Source: Streptomyces iakyrus (lineage in GTDB: Bacteria > Actinomycetota > Actinomycetes > Streptomycetales > Streptomycetaceae). From it: a stretch of 64,000 bases of DNA. The position numbers and the translations under genes were made by a program. The stretch spans positions 186,001 to 250,000 of the forward strand of contig NZ_JNXI01000003.1 of the NCBI RefSeq assembly GCF_000717055.1, given 5' to 3'. Every line of letters begins with the position of its first letter. The stretch's first letter is position 1. The notes under the pieces were generated by a model that saw nothing but the letters and a program-made list of their open reading frames with translations, did not search any database and was not told where the DNA came from. Below, one piece after another: positions 8,720 through 16,854 of this stretch.

Positions 8720-9688
8720 TCAGAGCGGTGTCGCCGCCTGCAGGATGAGGAACATCGTCACCGCCGAGTTCGCGGACGACATCGCCGAGACGGCCGTCCC
8801 GGCGGCCGCGCCCCACGCCGCCGCTCCGACCGCCGTGAACGCCGGCGGCCAGTGGCGCACGGCGGGGGCCGGGCCGAGCAGCGCCGCCACGCGGCGCGGC
8901 ACCGGGCCGGGAGCCGCGAGTCCCGCGAGGGTGGGCAGCGGGGTGCCCCGCGAGACGAGCGCGGCCGTGCCGATCGCCCTCGCCACCGTACGGCGGCTGC
9001 CGATCACCCGTGCCGCCTCCTCGTCCGCCCACCGCTCCGCCGTGTACGCCACGGCGGTCCGCAGCGGTCGCAGGAACGGGTTGGCGCGGGCCGCCAGTTG
9101 CACGGCGAGCAGGTAGCGGTCGTGCCGTGCGGTGAGGTGCGCCCGTTCGTGGGCGAACAGAGCCCGGCGCTCGGCCGGCCGGAGCCGGTCCAGCAGGGCC
9201 GTGGTCACCACGACACGGCCCCGCCCGGCACCGGCGCGCGACACCCCACCGCCCCGGCGTCCGCCGGGCGGCAGTGCGTACGCATAGGGCACGGCGTCGG
9301 GCAGCACCGCCACCTGCGTCTCCCGCAGCCCGGCCAGGGCGCGATGCGCCCGACGGCGTACCCGCCCGTGCCGCCGCACCGTCCGGACACAGGCGACAAC
9401 GACCGCGCACAGCGCGGGAATCGCGGCCTTGCCCACGACCTCGTCGTACGGCACGGCGGCCCGCACCTCGGGGTCGGACCAGCCGTCCGGCAGCGGGTTG
9501 CCGGGCAGTTGCGCGGTGCCGACCACCATCACCAGCGCGAGGCAGAGCGTGCTGCACAGCGCCAGCACCACGGCCAGCACCGTCAGCAGCCGCGTCGCGG
9601 TGCGCGGATGCAGATGCTGTTCGGCGAGGCGGGCGACCGGCCAGGCGGTGAGCGGCAGGATCAGTGGCAGAAAGACGAAGACCCCCAT
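8720..9688 (-). CDS. M56-family membrane metallopeptidase (BlaR1-like)
   Basis: The 322-residue protein has membrane helices at about residues 4-20, 33-57 and 88-102, and a gluzincin signature His180-Glu-x-x-His184 with a likely third ligand in AERWADEEA (Glu218). This is the M56/BlaR1-type protease without the penicillin-binding sensor domain. It is encoded six bases downstream of a BlaI-like repressor, the standard pairing in which the protease inactivates the repressor after a cell-envelope signal. The C-terminal helix (about 285-315) may be another membrane segment. What it senses cannot be read from the sequence. Confidence 0.9.
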   Translation of the reverse strand: MGVFVFLPLILPLTAWPVARLAEQHLHPRTATRLLTVLAVVLALCSTLCLALVMVVGTAQLPGNPLPDGWSDPEVRAAVPYDEVVGKAAIPALCAVVVACVRTVRRHGRVRRRAHRALAGLRETQVAVLPDAVPYAYALPPGGRRGGGVSRAGAGRGRVVVTTALLDRLRPAERRALFAHERAHLTARHDRYLLAVQLAARANPFLRPLRTAVAYTAERWADEEAARVIGSRRTVARAIGTAALVSRGTPLPTLAGLAAPGPVPRRVAALLGPAPAVRHWPPAFTAVGAAAWGAAAGTAVSAMSSANSAVTMFLILQAATPL

Positions 9689-9694
9689 GAGGCT

Positions 9695-10081
9695 TCAGTC
9701 TTCCCCTTCGCCCTGAGCCTGATCCAGCAGGTCGCGCAGCAGCCGTTCCTCGTCCGGGCCGAGGCCGGTGACGAAGCTGGCCAGCACGGCCCCGCGGTCG
9801 CTCTCGGCGTCCAGCACCTTGCGCATCTTGCGGGCGGCCAGGCCTGCCTGGTCCGAGGCCGGGGTCCAGGCGAAGGACCGGCCGACCCGCTCCCGGGTGA
9901 CCGCGCCCTTGCCCAGCAGCCGGGTCAGGATCGTGATCACCGTCGTGTACGCCAGGTCACCGCCGAGGCGTTCCTGCACCCAGCCGGCCGTGGCCGGGCC
10001 GTCCGCCTCGCGCAGCGCCGACAGCACCAGCGCCTCCAGCTCGCCCTGTCCCCGCCGGGGACGCTGCCCGGGACCCGTCAC
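9695..10081 (-). CDS. BlaI/MecI/CopY-family repressor
   Basis: The 128-residue protein is a winged-helix repressor of the BlaI family ([60 protein letters not shown]). It begins at a GTG preceded by AGGGAGG. It should dimerise through its C-terminal helices and be removed by the adjacent M56 protease. Matching palindromic sites stand before spo0M and in the shared region with terD, 75 bases upstream of its own start, giving a plausible local regulon. Confidence 0.92.
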   Translation of the reverse strand: MTGPGQRPRRGQGELEALVLSALREADGPATAGWVQERLGGDLAYTTVITILTRLLGKGAVTRERVGRSFAWTPASDQAGLAARKMRKVLDAESDRGAVLASFVTGLGPDEERLLRDLLDQAQGEGED

Positions 10082-10155
10082 CGCCCCGCCTCCCTTTCAC
10101 CGCCCTGCGTTGCCCTTGCGGACATCGTATAGATCCGCCGGCCCGATCCCGCCTG

Positions 10156-10175
10156 CTTCTACATTGCTGTAGATT
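10156..10175. promoter_or_regulatory. Second BlaI-type operator, between blaI-like gene and terD
   Basis: TCTACA and TGTAGA half-sites with a four-base spacer repeat the core of the spo0M operator; the outer two bases of the right arm differ. The site lies in the divergent region and could serve both genes. Confidence 0.6.
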
Positions 10176-10236
10176 CAGAGTGGCATCCGCAGTGACATCC
10201 ACACCGCACACGTCAACGCTCAAGAAGGAGTACCCC

Positions 10237-10812
10237 GTGGGAGTTTCCCTGTCCAAGGGCGGCAACGTCTCGCTCAGCAAGGAGGCCCCCGGCCTGACCG
10301 CCGTCCTGGTCGGCCTGGGCTGGGACGTCCGCACCACCACCGGCACCGACTACGACCTCGACGCCTCCGCCCTGCTCCTGGACGCCTCCGGCAAGGTCCC
10401 CTCGGACCAGCACTTCGTCTTCTACAACAACCTCAAGAGCCCCGACGGTTCGGTCGAGCACACCGGCGACAACCTCACCGGTGAGGGCGAGGGCGACGAC
10501 GAGTCCGTCAAGGTGAACCTCGCCGCCGTCCCGGCCGGGATCGACAAGATCGTCTTCCCGGTGTCCATCCACGACGCCGAGAACCGCGGCCAGAGCTTCG
10601 GACAGGTCCGCAACGCCTTCATCCGGGTCGTCAACCAGGCGGGCGGCCAGGAGATCGCCCGCTACGACCTGTCCGAGGATGCCTCGACCGAGACCGCGAT
10701 GGTCTTCGGCGAGCTCTACCGGCACGGCGCCGAGTGGAAGTTCCGTGCGGTCGGCCAGGGCTACGCCTCGGGTCTCGCCGGTATCGCCGCCGACTTCGGC
10801 GTCAACGTCTGA
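10237..10812 (+). CDS. terD: TerD-family stress/tellurium-resistance protein
   Basis: The 191-residue protein is a standard TerD domain ([44 protein letters not shown], then [28 protein letters not shown]). The DYDLDAS and GEGEGDDE segments are the acidic calcium-binding positions of the family. The GTG start follows AAGAAGGAG at a normal distance; an upstream extension to 10180 is less likely. TerD proteins are linked to tellurite, membrane stress and differentiation in Streptomyces. The upstream BlaI-type operator suggests envelope-stress control. Confidence 0.93.
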   Translation: MGVSLSKGGNVSLSKEAPGLTAVLVGLGWDVRTTTGTDYDLDASALLLDASGKVPSDQHFVFYNNLKSPDGSVEHTGDNLTGEGEGDDESVKVNLAAVPAGIDKIVFPVSIHDAENRGQSFGQVRNAFIRVVNQAGGQEIARYDLSEDASTETAMVFGELYRHGAEWKFRAVGQGYASGLAGIAADFGVNV

Positions 10813-10889
10813 CACGGACCACCGCACCGCCGGGCCCGCCGCGTGCGGCCGGGCCCGGTACACGCATCAGCAACCGACCGGGAGACCAT

Positions 10890-11555
10890 GTGGCCGACCC
10901 GTCCCGCCTCCGCCCGGACGACCGCGCGGACTTCGAAGCCGTACTGCACCACGCGCTGGGCACCGCGGACATCCGTGGCGCCCTCGGCACCGACCGGGCC
11001 GGCCGGGCGGCAGCGCACCTGCGCGCCCACGCGCTCGCCCACGCCGACGACATCGCGGCGGCGGCCGAAGGGCCGTACCGCTCCTACCTCGCCGTGCGCA
11101 GGGCCGCCCGGCACGAGGCGCGGGGCCCGCTGGACGGCGGCAGTCTGCTGCCGGCCCTCGCGGTGCTCACCCCGCTCGTGGCGGGCACGTCCGCCACGGC
11201 GCTGCTCCTGACCGGCGGTCTGCTGCACCTCGCCGACGCCCTCGGCCCGCTGCCCGGATCGCTCGTCGCGGCGGGCTGGACCCTGGCGCTCGTGGCGGCC
11301 GTGACCGGCCTCGGAACCCTGGCCGCCCTGCTGCACACGGCCCTGCGGAGGGGCGGCGTGCCCCCGGCCGCCGAGCAGGTGGAGCACGCCCGGCTGGTCT
11401 GGCGGCAGGAGCTGCTCGACCGCGGGATGCTGCCGCACCTGCGCCGGCACCTGCTGCCGCATCCCGATACGGCGATCACACCGTGCTCGGCGCCCGATAC
11501 GCTCTCGCCGTGCCCGGCCCGGGCGAGAGAGGACAGGACACCATGTTCGGACTGA
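10890..11555 (+). CDS. Conserved actinobacterial membrane protein
   Basis: The 221-residue protein is not recognised. It has a soluble acidic N-terminus (ADPSRLRPDDRADFEAVLHHALG) of about 75 residues, then two hydrophobic hairpins near 90-130 and 140-165, and a basic C-terminus. The frame is chosen over an overlapping ATG frame at 10888 because it is longer and gives a sensible membrane profile; GGAG precedes the GTG. Its last codons overlap the tatA-like gene by 13 bases, so the two are probably co-translated. Confidence 0.6.
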   Translation: MADPSRLRPDDRADFEAVLHHALGTADIRGALGTDRAGRAAAHLRAHALAHADDIAAAAEGPYRSYLAVRRAARHEARGPLDGGSLLPALAVLTPLVAGTSATALLLTGGLLHLADALGPLPGSLVAAGWTLALVAAVTGLGTLAALLHTALRRGGVPPAAEQVEHARLVWRQELLDRGMLPHLRRHLLPHPDTAITPCSAPDTLSPCPARAREDRTPCSD

Positions 11556-11794
11556 GCGAGTTCGCGATCATTCTCATCGTCGTCATAGCGGTCATCGGGA
11601 TGAAGAAGCTCCCCGAGCTGACCCGCTCGGCCGGCAAGGCGGCCCGCATCCTCAAGGCCGAGGCCCGCGCGGCGAAGGACGAGGAGGCCGGGACGGCTCC
11701 CGCGCCGCGGGTGGTCCAGGGCGAGATCGTGCCGCCGGGCACCGGCCCGACCCCGCCCGGTGCCCGGACGGCGGGCGCCCCGGACCACCCCTGA
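11543..11794 (+). CDS. tatA: TatA-like twin-arginine translocase subunit (paralogue)
   Basis: The 83-residue protein has the TatA plan: a short N-terminus, one membrane helix (residues 4-20), the hinge and LPEL amphipathic helix (KKLPELTRSAGKAARILKAEARA), and a variable tail. The hinge reads IGMKKLPEL instead of the common FGxKKLPEL, so the conserved Phe is missing. It overlaps the upstream membrane-protein gene and is far from any tatC, so it is probably a second, specialised TatA rather than the housekeeping copy. Confidence 0.82.
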   Translation: MFGLSEFAIILIVVIAVIGMKKLPELTRSAGKAARILKAEARAAKDEEAGTAPAPRVVQGEIVPPGTGPTPPGARTAGAPDHP

Positions 11795-11806
11795 TCCGCC
11801 CCGTGA

Positions 11807-13705
11807 CTACAGCGTGCGCTCCAGGCGGTCGGCCACGAGCCTGACGAAGCGCGCCGGGTCCTTGGGCTGGCCGCCCTCCGCGAGCACCGCCAGGGTGTGG
11901 AGCAGCTCGGCGGACTCGGCGAGCTCCGTACGGTCCTCGCTCGCCCCGTACGCCTCGTGCAGGCCCTTCACCAGCGGGTGGCCGGGGTTGAGCTCCAGGA
12001 TCCGCTTGGTGCGCGGCACCTCCTGGCCCATCGCCCGGTACATGTTCTCCAGGGCCGGGGTCAGGTCGTGCGCGTCCGAGACGACGCAGGCCGGGGAGAC
12101 CGTGAGCCGCGTGGAGAGGCGGACCTCCTTGATGTCCTCGTCGAGCTGCTCGCGCATCCAGCCGAGCAGCCCGGCGTACTCCTCGGCCTGCTTCTCGCGC
12201 TCCTCGCCGGCCTTCTCCCCGCCCTCGCCGTCGAGGTCGATCTCGCCCTTGGTGACGGACCGCAGCGTCTTGCCCTCGTACGCGCCGACGGCGTCGACCC
12301 AGACCTCGTCGACGGCGTCGGTGAGCAGCAGCACCTCGATGCCCTTGTCCCGGAACGCCTCCATGTGCGGAGAGTTCTCGATGCTCTGCCGGGACTCCCC
12401 GGTGATGTACCAGATGTCGTCCTGGCCGTCCTTCATCCGCTCCACGTACTGCGCGAGCGTGGTCGGCCCGTCGTCGGAGTGCGTGGTCGCGAACGAGGAC
12501 ACGGCGAGGATCGCGTCACGGTTCTCCGAGTCGGTGACCAGGCCCTCCTTCAGGGCGGTGCCGAACTCACGCCAGAACGTGCGGTAACGGTCCATGTCCT
12601 TGGCGAGGAACTCCTTGACCGTGGACAGCACCTTCTTGGTCAGCCGGCGCTGCATCATCCGGATGTGCCGGTCCTGCTGGAGGATCTCGCGGGAGACGTT
12701 GAGCGAGAGGTCCTGTGCGTCGACGACGCCCTTGACGAAGCGGAGGTAGGGCGGCAGCAGTGCCTCGCAGTCGTCCATGATGAAGACGCGCTTCACGTAC
12801 AGCTGGACGCCGCGCTTGAAGTCCCGCGTGAACAGGTCGTGCGGGGCGTGCGAGGGGATGAAGAGCAGGGCCTGGTACTCGAAGGTGCCCTCCGCCTGGA
12901 GCCGGATCGTCTCCAGGGGCTCGCGCCAGTCGTGGCTGATGTGCTTGTACAGCTCGTGGTACTCGTCGTCGGACACCTCGTCACGCGAGCGCGCCCACAG
13001 GGCCTTCATGGAGTTGAGCGTCTCGGGCTCGGGCGCGCCCTCGCCGTCCTTCGCCTCCGGGACCATCCGGATCGGCCAGGTGATGAAGTCCGAGTAGCGC
13101 TTGACGATCTCCCGGATCGTCCACTCGGAGGTGTAGTCGTGCAGCTGGTTCTCGGGGTCGGCGGGCTTGAGGTGGAGCGTGACGGAGGTGCCCTGCGGCG
13201 CGTCGTCGACCCTCTCCAGCGTGTACGTCGCCTCGCCACGCGAGGTCCAGCGGGTCCCCTGGCCCTCACCGGCGCGCCGGGTCACGAGCGTCACCTCGTC
13301 CGCCGCCATGAAGCCGGAGTAGAAGCCGACGCCGAACTGGCCGATGAGCCCCTCGGCCCCGGCCGCGTCCTTGGCCTCCCGCAGCTCCTCCAGGAACGCG
13401 GCCGTACCCGAGTTGGCGATGGTGCCGATGAGCTGCCCGACCTCGTCGTACGACATGCCGATGCCGTTGTCCCGCACCGTGAGGGTGCGGGCCTCCTTGT
13501 CGATGTCGAGCTCGATGTGCAGGTCCGACACATCGGCGTCGAGCGAGTCGTCCCGGAGCTTCTCCAGACGCAGCTTGTCGAGCGCGTCGGAAGCGTTGGA
13601 GACGAGCTCCCGCAGGAAGACATCCTTGTTCGAGTAGACCGAGTGGATCATCAGCTGGAGCAGCTGACGCGCCTCTACCTGGAACTCAAACGTTTCGGTC
13701 GTCAT
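11807..13705 (-). CDS. htpG: Molecular chaperone HtpG (Hsp90)
   Basis: The 632-residue protein is a full-length bacterial Hsp90: GHKL ATPase motifs [25 protein letters not shown] and [17 protein letters not shown] lie in the N-terminal domain, followed by the middle domain and the dimerisation domain. The start [22 protein letters not shown] is the family norm; a longer reading from 13753 is rejected. It assists folding of client proteins under stress. It is convergent with the tatA-like gene, separated by only 12 bases. Confidence 0.97.
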
Positions 13706-13788
13706 GGTTCGCGAATCCCTCACAGGTCCCACAGTCGCCTGAACTGGATGCAACTCTAAAACACCAAGTCAGGCCGGGGCCCCGGAAG

Positions 13789-14520
13789 TCAGACGAGGCG
13801 GGCGAAGACGACCAGGTTCTCGGTGTAGTCCCGGGCCTGGCGGTCGTAGGCACCCGCGCAGGTGATCAGCCGGACCTGGGCGTCCGGGGTGTCGCCGTAG
13901 ACGCGGTCGCTGGGGAAGGCGTCCTTCTCGAAGGACTCCGTGGCGTAGACGACGAAGGTCGCCTTGCCGCCGTCGGCCCGCGCCACCTGGAACCGGTCGC
14001 CCTTCCTCAGCTCGCTGAGCCCGGCGAAGACGGCCGGGGAGGTCGCGGTGTCCACGTGCCCGGCGATGATCGCGGTACCCGCCTCTCCGGGGGTGTGGCC
14101 CTTGGCGTACCAGCCGACGAGGTTGGTGTCGTGCGCCGGTGGGGGCTCCAGCTGGCCCGAGCGGCCGATGGCGAGGTCGGTGAAGGGCGCGTCGACCGAG
14201 ATCTTGGGGATGAGCAGGCGGACCGGCCGGGACCGCGGCAGATGCGGGCCCGCCCCGGATCCGGCGGACCGGTGCGGCGCGGCGGACGTGGGCGGCGTGT
14301 CGGGCAGGTCGGGGACGGCCGGGTTCGCGGTCACGGCCGGTGGAGCGTGCGGCGGGCCGGCGGCGTCGGACGATCCACCGCGGCCGCCGACCATGCTCAC
14401 GGTCAGGACGAGGGCGGCCACGGCCCACAGCACCGACACGACGGTGCGCAGCCGCCGCTTCGACGGTTCGGGGCCGGGGCCGGACTCGGGGTCGGGAAGA
14501 GCGGGGGGACTGGCTGCCAT
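13789..14520 (-). CDS. Class F sortase
   Basis: The 243-residue protein has one N-terminal membrane helix (about 26-45), a Pro-rich linker, and a sortase domain with His155 (IAGHVDT), Cys221 (LITCAG) and Arg230 as likely catalytic residues. Class F sortases are the short actinobacterial type that attach surface proteins to the cell wall. The ATG at 14520 is preferred over 14535 because GAGGTGG lies just before it. The upstream neighbour on the same strand encodes a repeat surface protein and is the obvious candidate substrate. Confidence 0.9.
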   Translation of the reverse strand: MAASPPALPDPESGPGPEPSKRRLRTVVSVLWAVAALVLTVSMVGGRGGSSDAAGPPHAPPAVTANPAVPDLPDTPPTSAAPHRSAGSGAGPHLPRSRPVRLLIPKISVDAPFTDLAIGRSGQLEPPPAHDTNLVGWYAKGHTPGEAGTAIIAGHVDTATSPAVFAGLSELRKGDRFQVARADGGKATFVVYATESFEKDAFPSDRVYGDTPDAQVRLITCAGAYDRQARDYTENLVVFARLV

Positions 14521-14624
14521 CAAGGACCACCTCATTCGGGCACGGCACGCGGGACGACGAGCCGGGCCGCCGCGACGCGAGGTGCACGTGCGGCGGCCAC
14601 GGCTGCTGTGGGGTCAGGCGCCGG

Positions 14625-15239
14625 TCACACGGTGCCGCGCGAGGCCCGCTGGCGTCGCAGCGCGTACAGGCCGGTGCCGGCCACCGCCAGCACGGCCATC
14701 CCGCCCGCGGTCACGCCCGGCGCGGAGGCCAGCCCGCCGCCACCGGTGTGCATACCGCCGCGCGGCTTGTCGTGCTTGCCCTCCCAGGAGCCCTTGTCGT
14801 GCCCGTCGTGCTTGCCGCCCCAGTCGTCGTCCTCCTTGTAGGTGTCCGGGTCGTGCTTGGGGTTGTCCCAGTCGTCGTCCGAGTTCACCGCGGACAGGGC
14901 GCCGCCACCGGTGTGCATACCGCCGTGCGGCTTGTGGTGCTTGTCCTTCCAGGAGCCCTTGTCGTGCTCCTTCTCCTTGCCGTGCTCCTCTTCCTTGCCC
15001 TCGTGGTCGCCCTTGTCGCCGTCCCACTCGTCATCGGCGGTCACCGCGGACAGGGCTCCGCCACCCGTGTGCATCCCGCCGTGCGGCTTGTCGTGCTTGC
15101 CGTCCTTGTGGTGCTCCTTGCTGTAGGAGTTGTTGTCGTGGTCCCAGTCACCCATCGCCTGGGCGTAGGCGGCGGGCGCGGTGATCGCGAGGGCGGCCGT
15201 GGCAGTGGCCGTCGCGAGCAGCATGCGGGCAGAGCGCAT
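14625..15239 (-). CDS. Secreted His/Asp/Lys-rich repeat protein, likely sortase substrate
   Basis: The 204-residue protein has a signal peptide ending near residue 27 (APAAYAQA), then three copies of a KPHGGMHTGGGALSAV-like unit at about 50-66, 102-118 and 157-170, separated by highly charged His/Asp/Glu/Lys linkers. A hydrophobic segment (176-193) and a basic RRQR tail resemble a cell-wall sorting signal, but no canonical LPXTG is present; the last repeat contains MHTGG just before the hydrophobic part. It sits directly upstream of a class F sortase in the same orientation. The metal-rich composition suggests metal or polyanion binding, which is speculative. Confidence 0.75.
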   Translation of the reverse strand: MRSARMLLATATATAALAITAPAAYAQAMGDWDHDNNSYSKEHHKDGKHDKPHGGMHTGGGALSAVTADDEWDGDKGDHEGKEEEHGKEKEHDKGSWKDKHHKPHGGMHTGGGALSAVNSDDDWDNPKHDPDTYKEDDDWGGKHDGHDKGSWEGKHDKPRGGMHTGGGGLASAPGVTAGGMAVLAVAGTGLYALRRQRASRGTV

Positions 15240-15436
15240 CGGTGAGTCCTTCCGTCGCGACCCGGGCAGCTGACGCCTCGCCAGCTCACGAGACCCGGTC
15301 TCGACGTGCACCACCGTCAGTCATGCCGGGCAGCCCCACCATCCAGGGCGTTCACACGGGTTACGACGGCACTCCGACGGCGGAACACCACGGTCTCCCC
15401 GGGGGGAGCCGAAGGGAGCCCGGAGGCCCTCCCCCG

Positions 15437-15724
15437 TCAGCGCCGTCCGAAGCCCCGGTGTGCCATGCGGGACGGGTCCGGATCGGCCAGCTGCGCCGCC
15501 ATGCCGACGAGGACCAGCCCGCCCGCGATGAGCAGCCCCTGGGCCAGGACGATGCCGCAGGCCAGCACGGCGACGCCGAGGGCCAGCCCCCACCAGGCAC
15601 CGGTCCGCCGGTACTCCCGGGGCTGGGCGGGGCGGCCGGACCTCATGGCCCGGGTGAACCGGGGATCCTCCTGCTCGAGTCGTGCTTCGAGATCGACGAG
15701 GCGGTGGTCTTCGGACTGGGGCAC
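15437..15724 (-). CDS. DUF3040-family small membrane protein
   Basis: The 95-residue protein begins MPQSEDHRLVDLEARLEQEDPRFTRAMRSG, the DUF3040 opening, and has two closely spaced membrane helices (about 42-75) with a basic end. The GTG start is preceded by GGAAGGAG at five bases. Function is unknown; such proteins are common single genes in actinobacteria. Confidence 0.82.
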   Translation of the reverse strand: MPQSEDHRLVDLEARLEQEDPRFTRAMRSGRPAQPREYRRTGAWWGLALGVAVLACGIVLAQGLLIAGGLVLVGMAAQLADPDPSRMAHRGFGRR

Positions 15725-16357
15725 GGCTTCTCCTTCCCGGAACCCGAGCGCTTCGAGGCAGGCACGGCCGAGGTCATGACAAGTCCTGGGGTGCCGGGCC
15801 CTGCGGCGGTGCGGAGGGAGACGGGCCGCCGACGCGCCGGTACGGTCGGCCGCGGCTGTCTCACCAGGGCTTCAGCTTCTCCCTCCTCCAACGGCGTGCG
15901 CCATCGGGCCCCATGCCCATTCTTCCCGGCACCCGACCCTCATGAACGCCGGTGCGACCGGCGGGTGTTCGACCGCCGTTACGCCATCCGCGTCGGTCTG
16001 ATCGACCCCCGAGTGCGACAGGGCATCTCCCGCCCTACGTCCGACAAGTGGATCCGGCGCCGGCGGTACGAGGGCGAAAGAGGGCAGGCGCGGGTGATCG
16101 TCGCGGAGGACTCCACCGTCGTCCGCAGGCTCCGCAGGCGTTCGCCGTGTCCGGCGGCGTGGGGGAATGCCGGCGCATCGCGGCGGAGCGATCAGATATG
16201 GGTTCTGAATGTGCGTGATCCGTGCTCGTCGGAATTACGGACGGGTAGCGTTCGGGGGCGTTCAGCTGGTCGCGTGGGCGCCTCACGCGCCCCCTACGAA
16301 GACTGCGCGGTCCGGAGTACCGTGGAATGCGTCGTGCTTTGCTGTTCAGGGGGATTC
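15725..16357. other. Intergenic stretch without a recognised gene
   Basis: About 630 bases separate the DUF3040 gene from the Ser-Glu repeat ORF. A forward frame is open throughout but shows no start with a ribosome site and no recognisable domain; around 16087-16142 it reads ARVIVAEDSTVVRRL, vaguely like the first strand of a response-regulator receiver domain, possibly a remnant. Base composition becomes visibly less GC-rich from about 16190. The promoter of the downstream peptide locus should lie here, but no convincing -35/-10 pair was found. Confidence 0.5.
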
Positions 16358-16681
16358 ATGACTGATAAAGCCTTCCTCAGCGACTTCACTTCCTTTCCCG
16401 TCGTGGTGCAGGCTGCCGCCCGGAGGTTCGCCACTCTGCAATCGGGAGGAGCGGTGGGAGGGGTTCTGCCGTCGCTCACCCGGATGAAGGAGGGCAGTGA
16501 GGGTAGCGAAACCAGTGAAACGAGCGAGAACAGCGAGAATTCTGAACGCAGCGAATTCAGCGAGGGAAGTGAATTCGGCGAGCGGAGCACTGCCGGTGCG
16601 ATAGGCAGGCTCGGTATGAGCCTGAGTTCGGCGCCGGTGAGCGAATGGGGGCCGGTCACGTCGCCGGTCGGTCGTGACTGA
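16358..16681 (+). CDS. Candidate RiPP precursor peptide with Ser-Glu-X repeats
   Basis: The 107-residue ORF starts at an ATG four to five bases after AGGGGG. Residues 1-28 (MTDKAFLSDF, then VVVQAAARRFATLQ) could form a leader helix, followed by a Gly-rich hinge at 29-35. Residues 47-73 are nine uninterrupted three-residue units: SEG SET SET SEN SEN SER SEF SEG SEF. The tail (78-107) is uncharged, then ends PVGRD. Regular hydroxyl plus carboxylate residues are what ATP-grasp ligases of the graspetide class join into ester or amide crosslinks. Two ATP-grasp-like genes follow on the same strand. Codons for Ser and Glu vary between repeats, so the pattern is kept at the protein level. No homologue is recognised; the precursor role is inferred from composition and context. 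Confidence 0.6.
   Translation: MTDKAFLSDFTSFPVVVQAAARRFATLQSGGAVGGVLPSLTRMKEGSEGSETSETSENSENSERSEFSEGSEFGERSTAGAIGRLGMSLSSAPVSEWGPVTSPVGRD
16496..16576 (+). repeat. Nine tandem 9-base units encoding Ser-Glu-X
   Basis: The 81 bases encode nine Ser-Glu-X triplets. Ser uses AGT, AGC and TCT and Glu uses GAG and GAA in an irregular order, so the units are not recent identical DNA copies. GAATTC occurs three times (16537, 16553 and 16571), unusual in such GC-rich DNA and a by-product of the encoded Glu-Asn/Glu-Phe context. Confidence 0.9.
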
Positions 16682-16854
16682 CGGGACACGAGGATGGGAT
16701 GCCCGCGGCTGTGCGGCTGCCGGCCTCTTCCTGCCTGCTGCCGCGCGTCCCGATGTGACGACCGATCTGGCGCGGCAGGCATGGCAGCTCGCTCTGGCGT
16801 TGCATGCGCTCAAATCAGCCGGGCGCGGCTTCCCGGGCAGGCAGGAGGAGCACG

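Noticed and set aside
13774..13785. CCGGGGCCCCGG palindrome downstream of the htpG promoter region
   Set aside because: Self-complementary without a loop and common by chance in such GC-rich DNA.
16537..16576. Three GAATTC hexamers in 40 bases as a possible cloning artefact
   Set aside because: They fall in frame within different Ser-Glu-X codon contexts and the flanking sequence is continuous, so they follow from the encoded residues.
16294..16782. Reverse-strand 162-residue ORF with Ser-Leu repeats opposite the Ser-Glu-X peptide
   Set aside because: It is the mirror image of the forward repeat, lacks a ribosome site and points away from the ATP-grasp genes, whereas the forward ORF has a good ribosome site and fits the operon.
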